A stretch of DNA of 64,000 nucleotides from Trichodesmium sp002260545 (GCF_050016015.1 NZ_JBNHEQ010000178.1:1-64000); one strand, 5' to 3'. Shown: positions 17,658-28,191, counted from the stretch's first letter. A program made the numbers and translations. Notes: generated from the sequence alone by a model not told the origin.

Positions 17658-19025
17658 CTAATCACGACTAGAAAAATTAATCCGATCGCTCAACTGTCGA
17701 ATTGTTTGAGCAAAATTTAAGTCACTACTTTGTAACTGACTAATTTTGTCACAACTATATAAAACAGTGGTGTGGTCTTTTCCTCCAAAAACCTCTCCAA
17801 TTTTTGGCAAACTCAAATCAGTATGTTGTCGCATCAAATACATCCCAACTTGTCTTGCCAAACTAATTTCTCGCTTTCTAGAACTACCTTTTAAATCCTC
17901 TATAGATACATTAAAATTTTCCGAAACAACTTTAATAACTGCCTCTGGTGATGCCGCCAATTTTTCTGTTTGTGGATTTAAAATAGGTGCAATATTCTCC
18001 ACAGTCATAGGCAAACCAGAAATAGAAATATAAGTAACAACCCTAGTCAAAGCACCCTCCAACTCCCGAATATTTTTAGGATATCTAGTTGCAATATACT
18101 CAATTACATCTCTAGGCAAAACCATATTTTCATACTCAGACTTTTTCAGTAAAATTGCCATCCTAGTTTCCAGATCGGGAGCTTGAATATCCGCAATTAA
18201 TCCCATAGAAAACCGAGAACAAAGTCGCTCTTGTAAACTAGGAATTTGATTTGGAGGTCTATCAGAAGCTAATACTACTTGTTTGCCAGCTTCATGTAAA
18301 GTATTAAAAGTATGAAAAAATTCCTCCTGAGTATATTCTTTACCCTCAATAAATTGAATATCATCTACTAATAAAACATCTGCTGCTCGATAATGGTCTC
18401 TAAAACTTTGCAGACTATCTTTACGAATAGCAGCAATCAAATCATTAGTAAATTTCTCTGTAGAAACATAAAATATTTGAGAATCAGGAAAAATATCTAA
18501 ACGATAATGACCAATAGCCTGCATTAAATGAGTTTTTCCTAAACCAACTCCACCACATAAAAATAAAGGATTAAACTCTCGCCCTGGAGACTCTGCCACT
18601 GCTAAAGAAGCTGCATGAGCCATACGATTATTCGGACCTACAACAAATCGAGAAAACATATATTTTGGATTAAGATTTGCTGGTTTAGGCTTTTGTATAG
18701 ATAGACTTTCTAGAATATCAGGACTTTTATGCTCAGGCCATATAAGTCCCGAATCTTCTTTTGCAGCATCTTCATCTATAGAAGTAGTTAAGTAAATTTC
18801 TACTGGGTAACCGAGAATATCATGTACGACATCAGCAATGGTTTTTATATAGTATTTCTGTAACCAATTCCGAGCAAAAGGATTAGGGGTGCAAATTACT
18901 AGACAATTATTTTCTAATTGTTCAGCATTGGCTGTTTTAATCCAGGTTTCAAAAGTCGGTCTGCTTAACTGTAATTGCAGTCTTTCTAAGACTTGGTTCC
19001 ACAAATTATCAAGAGAAATTTCCAC
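17658..19025 (-). CDS. dnaA: Chromosomal replication initiator DnaA
   Basis: 455 residues, normal length. An N-terminal helicase-loading domain (LWNQVLERLQLQLSRPTFETW) is followed by a variable linker. The AAA+ ATPase starts near residue 110, with Walker A GGVGLGKTHLMQ near 157, Walker B LLVDDIQF near 220 and an arginine-finger region. The C-terminal DNA-binding signature is GGKDHTTVLYSCDKI near 425. The start is GTG at 19023-19025 with AGAGG about 8 bases upstream. It binds the boxes in the adjoining 16.8-17.3 kb region to open the origin. Divergent from pdhB, separated by 1.2 kb. Confidence 0.97.
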   Translation of the reverse strand: MEISLDNLWNQVLERLQLQLSRPTFETWIKTANAEQLENNCLVICTPNPFARNWLQKYYIKTIADVVHDILGYPVEIYLTTSIDEDAAKEDSGLIWPEHKSPDILESLSIQKPKPANLNPKYMFSRFVVGPNNRMAHAASLAVAESPGREFNPLFLCGGVGLGKTHLMQAIGHYRLDIFPDSQIFYVSTEKFTNDLIAAIRKDSLQSFRDHYRAADVLLVDDIQFIEGKEYTQEEFFHTFNTLHEAGKQVVLASDRPPNQIPSLQERLCSRFSMGLIADIQAPDLETRMAILLKKSEYENMVLPRDVIEYIATRYPKNIRELEGALTRVVTYISISGLPMTVENIAPILNPQTEKLAASPEAVIKVVSENFNVSIEDLKGSSRKREISLARQVGMYLMRQHTDLSLPKIGEVFGGKDHTTVLYSCDKISQLQSSDLNFAQTIRQLSDRINFSSRD

Positions 19026-19419
19026 TGCTAACCTCTTTATTATGTTGGTACAGAAATAAATTCAATTTATAAATTATTGAATAAAAATTTGTTGCTCATA
19101 ACTACCAAACAAGTTAATTTTTTGCTCGGAATACTGGTTAAAATGTCAAATTAAATTGTGTAAATTGTAGGGGGTTTGGTTTCCAATTGATAATGGATAA
19201 TTAATCAATTCGGTTGAAAGCCTCTTCTAATAATTAATAATTGACAATTGATCATGGATAATTGGAAAGAGTTCTTTAAATCTCTAATTTTCTCTCCCTA
19301 TTTCTATCTAACTCGTTCACATACTCTAAATTATCAATTATCGATTATCCATTATTCACTATCCATTGTTAAAGAGGTAATTATCCATTATCAATTAATT
19401 AACAAACTCCTACAAGATA

Positions 19420-19551
19420 TATAGCAATCCCCGCTTATGTTGCGGGTAATTAAAAAGTAAATAAAAAACTTGAAACTCCCACCTGTTGCCTTTTGCCTGT
19501 TCCCTAAAAAGCAGTAAGATTTTTGTCGCGAATATGCGGAGGATTGCTATA
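19420..19551 (-). repeat. MITE-like element, TATAGCAATCC family, copy 2
   Basis: About 132 bp with TIRs tatagcaatcc and ggattgctata. The interior is the reverse complement of the 27330-27465 element (gcgggtaattaaaaagtaaa, gaaactccca, ctaaaaagcagtaag). Confidence 0.8.
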
Positions 19552-19616
19552 GATAAATTTAGTGAACAATATAATTTGTATTTTCTTTTATAGTTATTAT
19601 GTTATTATATTTTAGG

Positions 19617-19645
19617 TTGACAAATATAACTTTTTATGATATATA
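19617..19645 (+). promoter_or_regulatory. Sigma-70-type promoter, probably pdhB
   Basis: TTGACA (19617-19622), a 17-base spacer, then TATATA (19640-19645). It points toward pdhB, whose ATG is about 560 bases on, giving a long untranslated leader if it is the pdhB promoter. Confidence 0.55.
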
Positions 19646-20212
19646 GGGGAGTAAAACAGGGCAGAAGTAAAAGTACAATTACAATTAGTGAAAAAGCTAC
19701 TTAGATAAGCCATAAAAAGGTTAATATCAAGATTTAACTATTTAACTACCCATCAACTTAAAAATTCTAAAATTTTGATGGTCTAAAAGTGTGATGTGTA
19801 TTAGTGTTTACTCGTCCATATCTCCACTACTATGCCTGGAATACTAATTGCCAATGTGACATACCTTGCCAAAAAGTTGCTGGAAATTACATTATAAAGT
19901 CAACTTTCTTAAGGCTTCCCTACTTCTGGGTAAATATTAATTGATAAACTTTTTCTGCCAACTCAATGACCCAAAAGTAAAACCAACCAGACAAAGACTG
20001 ATATTCTTTACTTACTGTATGTTGGTAAAATCCTACCAGTATAAAATTAGAACAAACAATGTAATTTTTGTTTCTCCAGTGAGGCAGAATGGAGAATTAA
20101 AAACAAAGCTCAGGATATCTCCGAATAAATAAGCAGATTGACTGAGAAACCCGAACCTGAATCTCAGGCCATACAAGAAACTGCCAGCTAACTAATATAA
20201 CCAACCTATTAA

Positions 20213-21196
20213 ATGGCACAAACTTTATTATTTAACGCTCTCCGTGCAGCCATTGATGAAGAGATGGCAAAAGATCCAACTGTATATGTTCTTGGTGAAG
20301 ATGTGGGTCACTATGGAGGGTCCTACAAAGTTACCAAAGACCTTTATCAAAAATATGGAGAACTACGAGTCCTTGATACCCCCATTGCAGAAAATAGCTT
20401 TACAGGAATGGCCATAGGTTCAGCTCTAACTGGATTACGCCCTATTATAGAAGGCATGAATATGGGCTTTTTATTATTGGCTTTCAACCAAATTGCTAAT
20501 AATGCTGGAATGTTACGCTATACTTCTGGGGGCAATTTCAAAATTCCATTAGTTATTCGTGGCCCTGGTGGTGTAGGCCGTCAGTTGGGTGCAGAGCATT
20601 CCCAAAGATTAGAAGCTTATTTTCAAGCTGTTCCTGGTTTGAAAATAGTAGCTTGTTCAACTCCATATAATGCTAAAGGTTTACTTAAGGCAGCTATCCG
20701 TGATGAAAATCCGGTTTTATTTTTTGAACACGTCCTTCTCTATAATTTGAAAGAGGATTTACCAGACGAAGAGTATTTATTACCTTTAGATAAAGCGGAA
20801 GTGGTACGCAATGGAAAAGATGTTACTATTTTGACTTACTCCCGAATGCGTCACCATGTTATCCAAGCAGTAAAAACTTTGGAAAAACAGGGTTATGACC
20901 CAGAGGTAATAGATTTAATATCTCTTAAACCTCTAGATTTTGAAACTATTGGTAATTCTATTAAGAAAACTCATCGGGTGATTATTGTTGAAGAGTGCAT
21001 GAGAACAGGTGGTATTGCTGCTGAGTTAATTGCCTCTATTAATGAAAGATTATTTGATGAATTAGATGCACCTGTTTTGCGGTTGTCTTCTCAAGATATT
21101 CCTACACCTTATAATGGTACACTTGAAAGATTAACAATTGTACAACCAGAACAAATTGTTGAAGCAGTACAAAAAATGGTGGCAATGAAAGTTTAA
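20213..21196 (+). CDS. pdhB: Pyruvate dehydrogenase E1 component, beta subunit
   Basis: 327 residues, the normal length for cyanobacterial/plastid-type E1 beta. It begins MAQTLLFNALRAAIDEEM and has the thiamine-diphosphate-side glutamate region VLGEDVGHYGGSYKVTK, IAENSFTGMAIGSAL and RGPGGVGRQLGAEHSQ. A C-terminal transketolase-type domain carries EECMRTGGI. With the alpha subunit (not in this window) it decarboxylates pyruvate and transfers acetyl groups to E2, feeding acetyl-CoA to lipid synthesis. pdhB-secD-secF order is common in cyanobacteria. A promoter candidate lies ~560 bases upstream. Confidence 0.96.
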   Translation: MAQTLLFNALRAAIDEEMAKDPTVYVLGEDVGHYGGSYKVTKDLYQKYGELRVLDTPIAENSFTGMAIGSALTGLRPIIEGMNMGFLLLAFNQIANNAGMLRYTSGGNFKIPLVIRGPGGVGRQLGAEHSQRLEAYFQAVPGLKIVACSTPYNAKGLLKAAIRDENPVLFFEHVLLYNLKEDLPDEEYLLPLDKAEVVRNGKDVTILTYSRMRHHVIQAVKTLEKQGYDPEVIDLISLKPLDFETIGNSIKKTHRVIIVEECMRTGGIAAELIASINERLFDELDAPVLRLSSQDIPTPYNGTLERLTIVQPEQIVEAVQKMVAMKV

Positions 21197-21934
21197 CTTG
21201 TAGGAAGAAGGAAGAGGGAAAAAGGAAGAAGACTGATTAAATTTTTAACTTTTTTGAGTAAAATCAACTTTTACTTCTTGTTTTCTGCTTCTTACTTCCT
21301 GATCATCAAATCCCCAACTGAATGCTTCCAACTTCAGTCTTATTTCTTCCTTCTTAATTCCTCTCATCAGTTTTCAAGAATTAATAATTAATAATTACTT
21401 ATTCTGTAATAGAAGGATTGGCTAAGTAGATTGTTTAATTTGTACAATTATAATCAAAAAAACTAGAATTAAGAACTATAGCAATTCTCATCTCTGAGTG
21501 AGGTAATTTTTTTTTATTTGAGAGAGTAGGAATTAGGGAGTAGGAATTCAGGAAACAGGTTAATAGACAAAAAGAAAAACAACTGTACCTCAGTAACTTG
21601 AAAAACTCTATATTTCTAGTCAAAAGTAAGATTTAGAAAATATTTATTTGCTAGTAAGTTCATAAGCAAAATTAATTACACATCCTATTGATTCCCTATT
21701 CCCTCTATTAAATAAGAAATTTATTTTGCACAACTACTTATAACTATCAAAGTCAAGAAATACTTAGATATATTTAATTTATAAACATTCTCTCAGACAT
21801 TGATATTTACTTTATAAATTCTCTCAAAAAACATCAAAAAATTAAAAATTTTCACAAAAATAAACAAAAGCAAAATATTAATTATCTAATCTATATATAT
21901 AATCCTCTAAATGCTGCTTTCAAACAGTTAAATT
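21197..21934. other. Intergenic region pdhB-secD
   Basis: Holds purine-rich GGAAGAAGGAAGAG and a matching pyrimidine-rich tract (21330-21365), a partial R1-like tract (21372-21432) and AT-rich sequence. A 62-codon minus frame at 21435-21623 has no recognisable content. Confidence 0.5.
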
Positions 21935-23320
21935 ATGCGTAGACAAAATTCTTATATAGCCTTAATCTTAGTTCTAGTTATCGCATCAATTACAGTATTG
22001 AGTCAAATTCCAATTCGTTTAGGACTAGACCTCAGAGGTGGGTCACAACTAACTATTCAATTACAAACCTCTGAGGAAATTCCTACCATAGACGAGCGCG
22101 TTATGGAAGGAGTCCTAACAATAGTTGAAAATAGGGTCAATGCTCTGGGTGTATCAGAATCAGTAGTCCAATCTTTAGGACAAGACCAAATTTTAGTCCA
22201 ACTACCAGGAGTAAATGACCCTGAACAAGCAGAACGGGTTTTAGGAGGGACGGCTCAACTCGACTTCCGAGAACAATTACAAGGCACCGAACAACAATTA
22301 GCAATTGAATATCAAGTACAAAGACAACTATTAGTAGAGCAAGAATTACTCAGAAATAGTGAAGACCAAGAAGCTATAGATAAAAATTTGGATTCTCTCC
22401 AAAAAACAAATCAAGCGATCGCTGGACTATTCAAAGAAGCAAGTATTAAAGGTCAAGACCTAAGAGATGCTTTAGCGGAACCAGAAGCTCCTGGATCTAA
22501 TAACTGGAATGTGGCTTTGCGCTTTACCTCTGAAGGAGGACAGAAGTTTGCTGAACTTACCAAAAATTTAGCAGGAACTGGACGTAGTATAGGTATTTTC
22601 CTAGATGATAAATTATTAAGCGCTCCTACAGTTAGTGTGGAATTTGCAGAGACTGGTATTACTGGTGGTAATGCAGTTATTCAAGGTAGATTTACCCCTG
22701 AACAAGCAAATGACCTAGCTGTACAACTGCGGGGTGGTGCTTTACCTGTATCTGTAGAAATTGTTGAAAATCGAACTGTTGGGGCAACTTTGGGTAGGGA
22801 TAGTATTCAGCGTAGTGTCTATGCTGGAATAGGTGGCTTAATTCTAGTTTTAGTATTTATGATCTGGTACTATAGGTTGCCTGGCATAATTGCTGATGTA
22901 GCTTTAGTGATTTATGCCCTATTTACTATTGCTAGTTTTTCGATCTTGGGCGTTACTTTAACATTACCAGGAATTGCTGGCTTTATCCTGAGTATTGGTA
23001 TGGCAGTAGACGCCAATGTTTTGATTTTTGAACGGACAAGGGAAGAGTTACGAGCTGGCAAAACTTTATATCGTTCTGTAGAGTCTGGCTTTTATCGAGC
23101 TTTTTCTAGTATTTTAGATGGTAATGTCACAACTTTGATTGCTTGTGTGGCTCTATTCTGGTTAGGAACTGGTTTGGTAAAAGGTTTTGCCCTAACTTTG
23201 GGAATTGGTGTGGCAATTAGTATGTTTACCGCTCTTACTTGTAGTCGAACTTTGATGTTTTGGACAATTGGATTTTCCCAATTCCGCAAACCAGAATTAT
23301 TCTGTCCAGAGTTAAAATAA
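21935..23320 (+). CDS. secD: Protein export membrane protein SecD
   Basis: 461 residues. One N-terminal membrane helix (residues ~7-25) precedes the signature LGLDLRGGSQL near residue 30. A large periplasmic P1 domain follows, with LDDKLLSAPTVS near residue 225. Five membrane helices from residue ~300 onward include the GMAVDANVLIFERTREE motif typical of RND-type SecD. With SecF it uses the proton gradient to pull preproteins through SecYEG in plasma and thylakoid membranes. The ATG at 21935 has no strong ribosome binding site. SecF is encoded 1.2 kb downstream rather than immediately next to it. Confidence 0.96.
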   Translation: MRRQNSYIALILVLVIASITVLSQIPIRLGLDLRGGSQLTIQLQTSEEIPTIDERVMEGVLTIVENRVNALGVSESVVQSLGQDQILVQLPGVNDPEQAERVLGGTAQLDFREQLQGTEQQLAIEYQVQRQLLVEQELLRNSEDQEAIDKNLDSLQKTNQAIAGLFKEASIKGQDLRDALAEPEAPGSNNWNVALRFTSEGGQKFAELTKNLAGTGRSIGIFLDDKLLSAPTVSVEFAETGITGGNAVIQGRFTPEQANDLAVQLRGGALPVSVEIVENRTVGATLGRDSIQRSVYAGIGGLILVLVFMIWYYRLPGIIADVALVIYALFTIASFSILGVTLTLPGIAGFILSIGMAVDANVLIFERTREELRAGKTLYRSVESGFYRAFSSILDGNVTTLIACVALFWLGTGLVKGFALTLGIGVAISMFTALTCSRTLMFWTIGFSQFRKPELFCPELK

Positions 23321-23400
23321 CCTCAAAAATCTTATAGTCTAAATTCTGCATTGCAAAACTTAGTATATGAAGACAAAAATTCAGGAGAAAATGAAGTTTC

Positions 23401-23543
23401 AATAATTAATAATTAACAATTAATAATTAATAATTAATAATTAATAATTACCTCTTCTAGAAAAGAAGAGGATTGCTTCAAAGGAAAATTTTTTCTTTTT
23501 TTCTCCCTGAAAGGAGAGGCTTTATACCTTAATTTTTCGGTAA
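23401..23543 (+). repeat. Dispersed hairpin repeat R1
   Basis: Tandem AATTAAT units, then cctcttctagaaaagaagagg, a T-rich run, ctccctgaaaggagagg and the tail ctttataccttaatttttcg. Same order of parts as the other R1 copies. Confidence 0.8.
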
Positions 23544-23935
23544 GTATTTACCTATTAGCGATCGGCATTTAGCAATAAAAATGAAAGAGGGGCACATTTT
23601 TTATGGATATCTAAAGTTAGCTGATTTAGTATTAGTAATAGATTGAAATTTTAGCTAAATCTCTAAATACTGCTTCTTTTTCAGGAACCTATGATAATAA
23701 ATACAGTTATTATAGGTTAGTTATCTAAAATTTCCCAATTGTATTGATCTTAAGACTTTGACTTTTTTGAATATAACTTTATTCCAGGAGATTTAGTATG
23801 AAACTGATAGCTGAAATATGAATCCTGACAATGAAGTTTACTAATTGGAGTAAATAATTAACTATTTATAGTAAGAATTCAGCTATTAGCAGTCAATCAG
23901 CAAGAAAAACCTACGCTTAAGGAGGGGATTTCAAG

Positions 23936-24062
23936 AATTGATAATTGATAATGGATAATTGATAATTACCTCTCCCTAAAACGGATAGGATTGAATAAAA
24001 GGAATATTTTTTTTTGTTTCTCCACGGTGAGTGAGAGGCTTTATACCTTTATTTTTCGGTAA
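23936..24062 (+). repeat. Dispersed hairpin repeat R1
   Basis: Nearly identical, in opposite orientation, to 28192-28320: both have cctctccctaaaacggatag and ctccacggtgagtgagaggc. The close match suggests recent copying. Confidence 0.85.
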
Positions 24063-24542
24063 ATAAATATAGACTTTAAGGTCAAGGGTGCTAACTTTTG
24101 TAGTCAGAAAAATCTGGCTCCATTAATAAAGCTTTCCTATACACACTAAAAGCAATAGCTGAGAGCTGACGGCTGAATGTTATATTTATAGTTACTATTT
24201 TCCTGATTATTTGAGTCTGAGAAAGGTCAAGAAAAGCAATTTACTGATTTTATACGACTTTGATAATGTGATAAATTAACCTCCAGAATGTAAGCTATAA
24301 GAATCATAATAAAACCTCTTGAGTATAGTTTTTCTCTTATTTAGCTATTTCCTACTCTTCTGTTCCTTTCTTGAAACAAGAAGGAACTATTTTTTCCTGT
24401 GGAAATAGTAGTCAGTAATCAGGAGTCAGCAAGAGTGCGATTCGCTTGGGTATATCCTTTTCCTAAGGAAATGCTAATAGCTTATAGCTTATAAAAATTT
24501 TTCCTATTCTCTAATATCCTACATCTCATTGCTTCAATAAAA

Positions 24543-25529
24543 ATGAAAATAAGTGTTATTAAACAGCGATCGCTCTGGTGGAGAATTTCCGGGTCTATTA
24601 TACTTAGTGGTTTAATTGCTATGGTCATTTCTTGGACTCAGCCAGATATTGGTGCGCCTTTACGTCCAAGTTTAGACTTTGTTGGTGGTACTCGATTACA
24701 ACTAGAATTAGATTGCACTATACCCAACAATTGTAATAAGGCTATTACAGTTGCTGCTGTTAGAGAAATAACAACCAACCAAGGTTTAGGCAACACAAGT
24801 ATTCAAGTTGTGGGAGAAGAGAAACAAGCTCTTGACATACGCACAAAAACTTTAGATGTTGATACTCGGACTCAATTAATCACAGCTTTAAGTACAGAAT
24901 TTGGCAAATTTGACCCAAATTCTACTCAAATTGATACGGTTGGTCCGACTTTAGGGCGACAAATTTTTACTTCTGGATTATCTGCTCTACTGGTCGCTTT
25001 TTTTGGTATTACTGTATATCTGACTTTTAGGTTTCAGTTGGATTATGCTGTATTTGCTTTTGTTGCCTTATTCCATGACATATTAATTACGGTTGGCATT
25101 TTCTCAATTCTTGGTTTAGTAGCTGCTGTAGAAGTAGATAGTTTATTTTTGGTTGCCTTACTAACTATTATTGGATTTTCTGTTAATGATACAGTGGTAA
25201 TTTATGACCGAGTTAGAGAGGTAATTAAACGTTATCCAGGAGAATCAATTAATCAGATAGTTGATGATGCTGTAAATCAAACTTTAACAAGGTCAATTAA
25301 TACAACTGTAACTACTTTATTACCATTAGTTGGTATTCTAATATTTGGTGGAGAAACTTTAAAATATTTAGCTTTGGCTTTAATTATTGGTTTTGTGGCA
25401 GGTTCTTACTCTAGTATCTTTGTTGCTAGTACACTTTTAGCTTGGTGGCGCGAGCGCATTGGAGAATCTATCCCCAACCCCTTAGAAGAAAATTCAGAAT
25501 TAGTAGAAGGTCAAGAGAATACTGTTTAG
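24543..25529 (+). CDS. secF: Protein export membrane protein SecF
   Basis: 328 residues. An N-terminal helix (residues ~12-30) and the signature LDFVGGTRLQLEL near residue 44 precede a short periplasmic domain. A five-helix bundle from residue ~140 contains GFSVNDTVVIYDRVRE, the standard SecF proton-path motif. It forms a complex with SecD and SecYEG. The first codons overlap a HIP1 site (gcgatcgc at 24567). The stop is followed 34 bases later by a TIR element (25564-25919). Normal length, no lesions. Confidence 0.96.
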   Translation: MKISVIKQRSLWWRISGSIILSGLIAMVISWTQPDIGAPLRPSLDFVGGTRLQLELDCTIPNNCNKAITVAAVREITTNQGLGNTSIQVVGEEKQALDIRTKTLDVDTRTQLITALSTEFGKFDPNSTQIDTVGPTLGRQIFTSGLSALLVAFFGITVYLTFRFQLDYAVFAFVALFHDILITVGIFSILGLVAAVEVDSLFLVALLTIIGFSVNDTVVIYDRVREVIKRYPGESINQIVDDAVNQTLTRSINTTVTTLLPLVGILIFGGETLKYLALALIIGFVAGSYSSIFVASTLLAWWRERIGESIPNPLEENSELVEGQENTV

Positions 25530-26287
25530 ATATAACTCAGAACTAGAGAAAGTTATAACTTTTGTAAGCATTCAGCTATAAGTTATTAACTTATTATCTC
25601 ACTCATAGGAAGAAGGAGTTAGTATCCAAGGAGAATTAAAAGTTACAACTAAAGTATACTTCTTGAATATAGAATCCGGGTAATTAGTTATCCTATTGCG
25701 CTCGGAGTTAGGAGCCATAATTCAGAATTCTGAATTCTGAATTCAGGAGAAAGAAAGAATTTGAATAGGATGAATTTTTAAATTGCTATTCATTCAATAG
25801 AATATCTATATTAAGAAACAGTAATGAGGGTAATTACTGTATAACCGGATTTTACATAACCTGAGAAGGAATTATTGATTCAAAAGCTGATTGCTGACCG
25901 CTAATAGCTGAATGCTTACTAACTTTTAAATTTTTAGAGCTAATTAGTCAACTGATCTGTTTGTGCAATATTCCCAGGAAAATACTTAATTTATTGTAGC
26001 TATCAGGAATAATTTTTCTAGTAACCTAAAAATTTCAAAACCTAAATCTAGGAAACAACTCAAGCTATTATAGAAGTTTTCATTCAAATAGACCACAATT
26101 CTCAGAGCTGTAAATTTAAAAAATTTACAAACATTTATTTATATTTTGTCTGTAGTCTATTTGTGTGAAAAACCTCTAGTCTTAAGTTGAGAAATTAGTT
26201 CTTACAGCTTGAAAAAATTTAAGCAACTTTTGCTAATAGAAAAAATTCTCTTCTGCCTTTTTTTCTTATTCTTTCAACATCCTAAAA
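25530..26287. other. Intergenic region with TIR element
   Basis: Almost half is the GTAAGCATTCAGC element at 25564-25919. The rest is AT-rich with no recognised feature. Confidence 0.5.
25564..25919. repeat. TIR element, GTAAGCATTCAG family, copy 1
   Basis: 356 bp bounded by gtaagcattcagc and gctgaatgcttac. The interior (aatatagaatccgggtaatt, aaagaatttgaatag, ataaccggatttta) matches the interior of the 62680-63076 copy in inverted orientation. No coding capacity, so non-autonomous. Confidence 0.8.
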
Positions 26288-26674
26288 ATGTGTAAAGATG
26301 AGTCAGTTTTACAAGTTCAAGTACAAAGACTCTACAGACTAATAATCTATTTTAAATGGTTGATAGTTGTGTTACTTTGGAGTAGTGTTGGTTCTTTAAG
26401 TATATGGAGTTTACGGAGAGAAATTTCTTTGTGGTTAGATCATTTTACTTGGATTTCTGTACGTTATTCCCTAGCTTATAATAAACTATCTGCTGTTGGT
26501 TTAGGTCTGTGTCTTGGTACTACAACTGCTATTTTAGTTTGGCAAAGTAGACACATTCTTTGGGGTATATCTCCAGAAGAACAAAAGCGCTTAGAAAAAC
26601 AAGTACGTCAGATTAATCATCAAGGTGAAACTCATCCTTTATGGAGGTGGGTAATTCAAGATAATTCAAATTAA
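26288..26674 (+). CDS. Small two-helix membrane protein
   Basis: 128 residues. Hydrophobic helices lie at about residues 18-42 (LIIYFKWLIVVLLWSSVGSL) and 66-86 (LSAVGLGLCLGTTTAILVW). A charged cytosolic-type tail carries ISPEEQKRLEKQVRQI. No catalytic motif is visible. It is the next gene after secF on the same strand, but 758 bases away. Function unknown; a cyanobacterium-specific membrane protein is the most that can be said. The ATG (26288) lacks a clear ribosome binding site. Confidence 0.65.
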   Translation: MCKDESVLQVQVQRLYRLIIYFKWLIVVLLWSSVGSLSIWSLRREISLWLDHFTWISVRYSLAYNKLSAVGLGLCLGTTTAILVWQSRHILWGISPEEQKRLEKQVRQINHQGETHPLWRWVIQDNSN

Positions 26675-27329
26675 TCCATATTATGATGACAAGAGCATTT
26701 ACTCTATATACTATATCAGTTTTTGAGAATGGTTAAAGAGTTATTTGTCTTATAGCACTTTGATAAATGTTTGCTACAAATACGAAATATTAATTATAAT
26801 ACTTATTTTGTTGTATAAAGTTATATCTACTGATTAAGGAATAAAATGTACTATTTTTATTCTTTAGTTCCTTACCTTCTTCAGACTATAAACTATTTGT
26901 AACATTCTTTTTTAATTCATGGTGTTATACCAATTCACCTCAATAATGTCACAATTTGGAGTATTAAATAATAGCCAAAAATAATAGTTAATTAAACATA
27001 TAATCTTAATCAACTACTGTGCATTTAAACGACTTATTCTTGTGTACATCATTGAAAGAAAAACCCTGATTACTTCTGAATTATAACTTCTGACTTGCGA
27101 ATAAGCATTTTAAATGCGTATTAGCTTACCTGATTTTTTAATGCCTGACTTTTTACTTATATCTCAGTATCTCTGCAAAATAAATGTGCATTTTTAGTCT
27201 ATAAGGAGCAACAAACAAACTACAGAGAAATCAACATATAACTGAATAGTAAAAACACAAATAATTTTGCCTATTTCCTGGCATATACTCTTAGTAGAGA
27301 AGATTAGTATTTATTCCCCTACAAAAGAC

Positions 27330-27465
27330 TATAGCAATCCTCCGCATATTCGTGTCAAAAATCTTACTGCTTTTTAGGCAACAGCTCCAGAAGGCAACAG
27401 GCGGGAGTTTCAGTTTTTTTTATTGACTTTTTGATTACCCGCAACATAAGCGCGGATTGCTTATA
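27330..27465 (+). repeat. MITE-like element, TATAGCAATCC family, copy 3
   Basis: TIRs ctatagcaatcctccgc and gcggattgcttatag. The interior (tcaaaaatcttactgctttt, caacaggcgggagtttca) matches 12936-13073 directly and 19420-19551 inverted. Confidence 0.8.
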
Positions 27466-27948
27466 GCTATATTGTAGTCAATATTTGCAGATTATTTTCT
27501 GGTAGCCAATAGTTCTGTGTTCTTGCCTTTCCCTATTGCCTACTCCCTTTTTTAGATTTACTGATACATTCAGTTTCTAACTAGATCCTATTTTTTGATT
27601 GATTAATAAATAATACTAAATCAGGTTTTTTTATATCAGAGCAAATCTCAAAATTTTTCCTAGATATATTAACAATAAAGGGTTTTAGATGTTGGAAAAA
27701 AACACCTAAAAAAAAATTTATTTCAATCAGTATTTAAAATATCTGCAACAGAAGCAAATTCTGAAATAGTTGAGATACTGTTGATCAAACAAACATTAAG
27801 ACCACTACAATAGTTAATACAGTATATTTGTGGTTTATAAAGTACAGTAGCAGTATCTTTTTAAATAGTTTTTGATGTATGGAATTAAGGTTTCATTTTT
27901 GTTGATAAAATCTACTATAATCACTGTACCACAGTTAGATGGAAGAGG

Positions 27949-28139
27949 CTATATTGGTGGGTTGGTGGACAACTTCCACCTAGAGTCAGCAAGGGTCAAT
28001 ATTACCATTTTTTCATGTTGCGGAGCTTGAATGGAGTTGTGGGGCAGCAAAATTGCTGTTGTTAACATGAATCCGCAGCATAACCATAGGAAAGCTTTGC
28101 GCCAGAAAAACTAACCCCAAACAAGGATTTGATTTTCAT
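27949..28139 (-). pseudogene. Frameshifted small secreted-peptide-like gene
   Basis: From ATG 28139 the frame reads MKIKSLFGVSF and then runs off into SGAKLSYGYAADSC-stop. One extra T in the TTTTT run at about 28102-28106 would instead continue as FWRKAFLWLCCGFMLTTAIL and then LPHNSIQAPQHEKMVI to a TAG at 27949. The restored ~63-residue product has a textbook signal peptide (basic start, hydrophobic core) and a short mature part. As it stands only a 39-codon frame from ATG 28068 is translatable. No relative is recognised. A homopolymer sequencing error, slippage or true decay are all possible. Confidence 0.35.
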
Positions 28140-28191
28140 TTAACAAACAGTTTCTCAAGCAGTTAATAAGTCAACCATGAATTTTGAGAAA

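Larger units (their letters stand above)
19026..20212. other. Long divergent intergenic region (dnaA/pdhB)
   Basis: Contains low-complexity ATGGATAATT/ATTAATAATT tracts (19185-19400), the MITE-like element at 19420-19551 and a good promoter at 19617-19645. No credible gene was seen; a 63-codon frame at 19941-20132 has no recognisable homology. Confidence 0.5.
23321..24542. other. Repeat-filled gap between secD and secF
   Basis: 1.2 kb with two R1 copies (23401-23543 and 23936-24062) and a HIP-like gcgatcgg. No open frame of note was seen. secD and secF usually adjoin or nearly so, so this gap has probably grown by repeat insertion. Confidence 0.7.
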
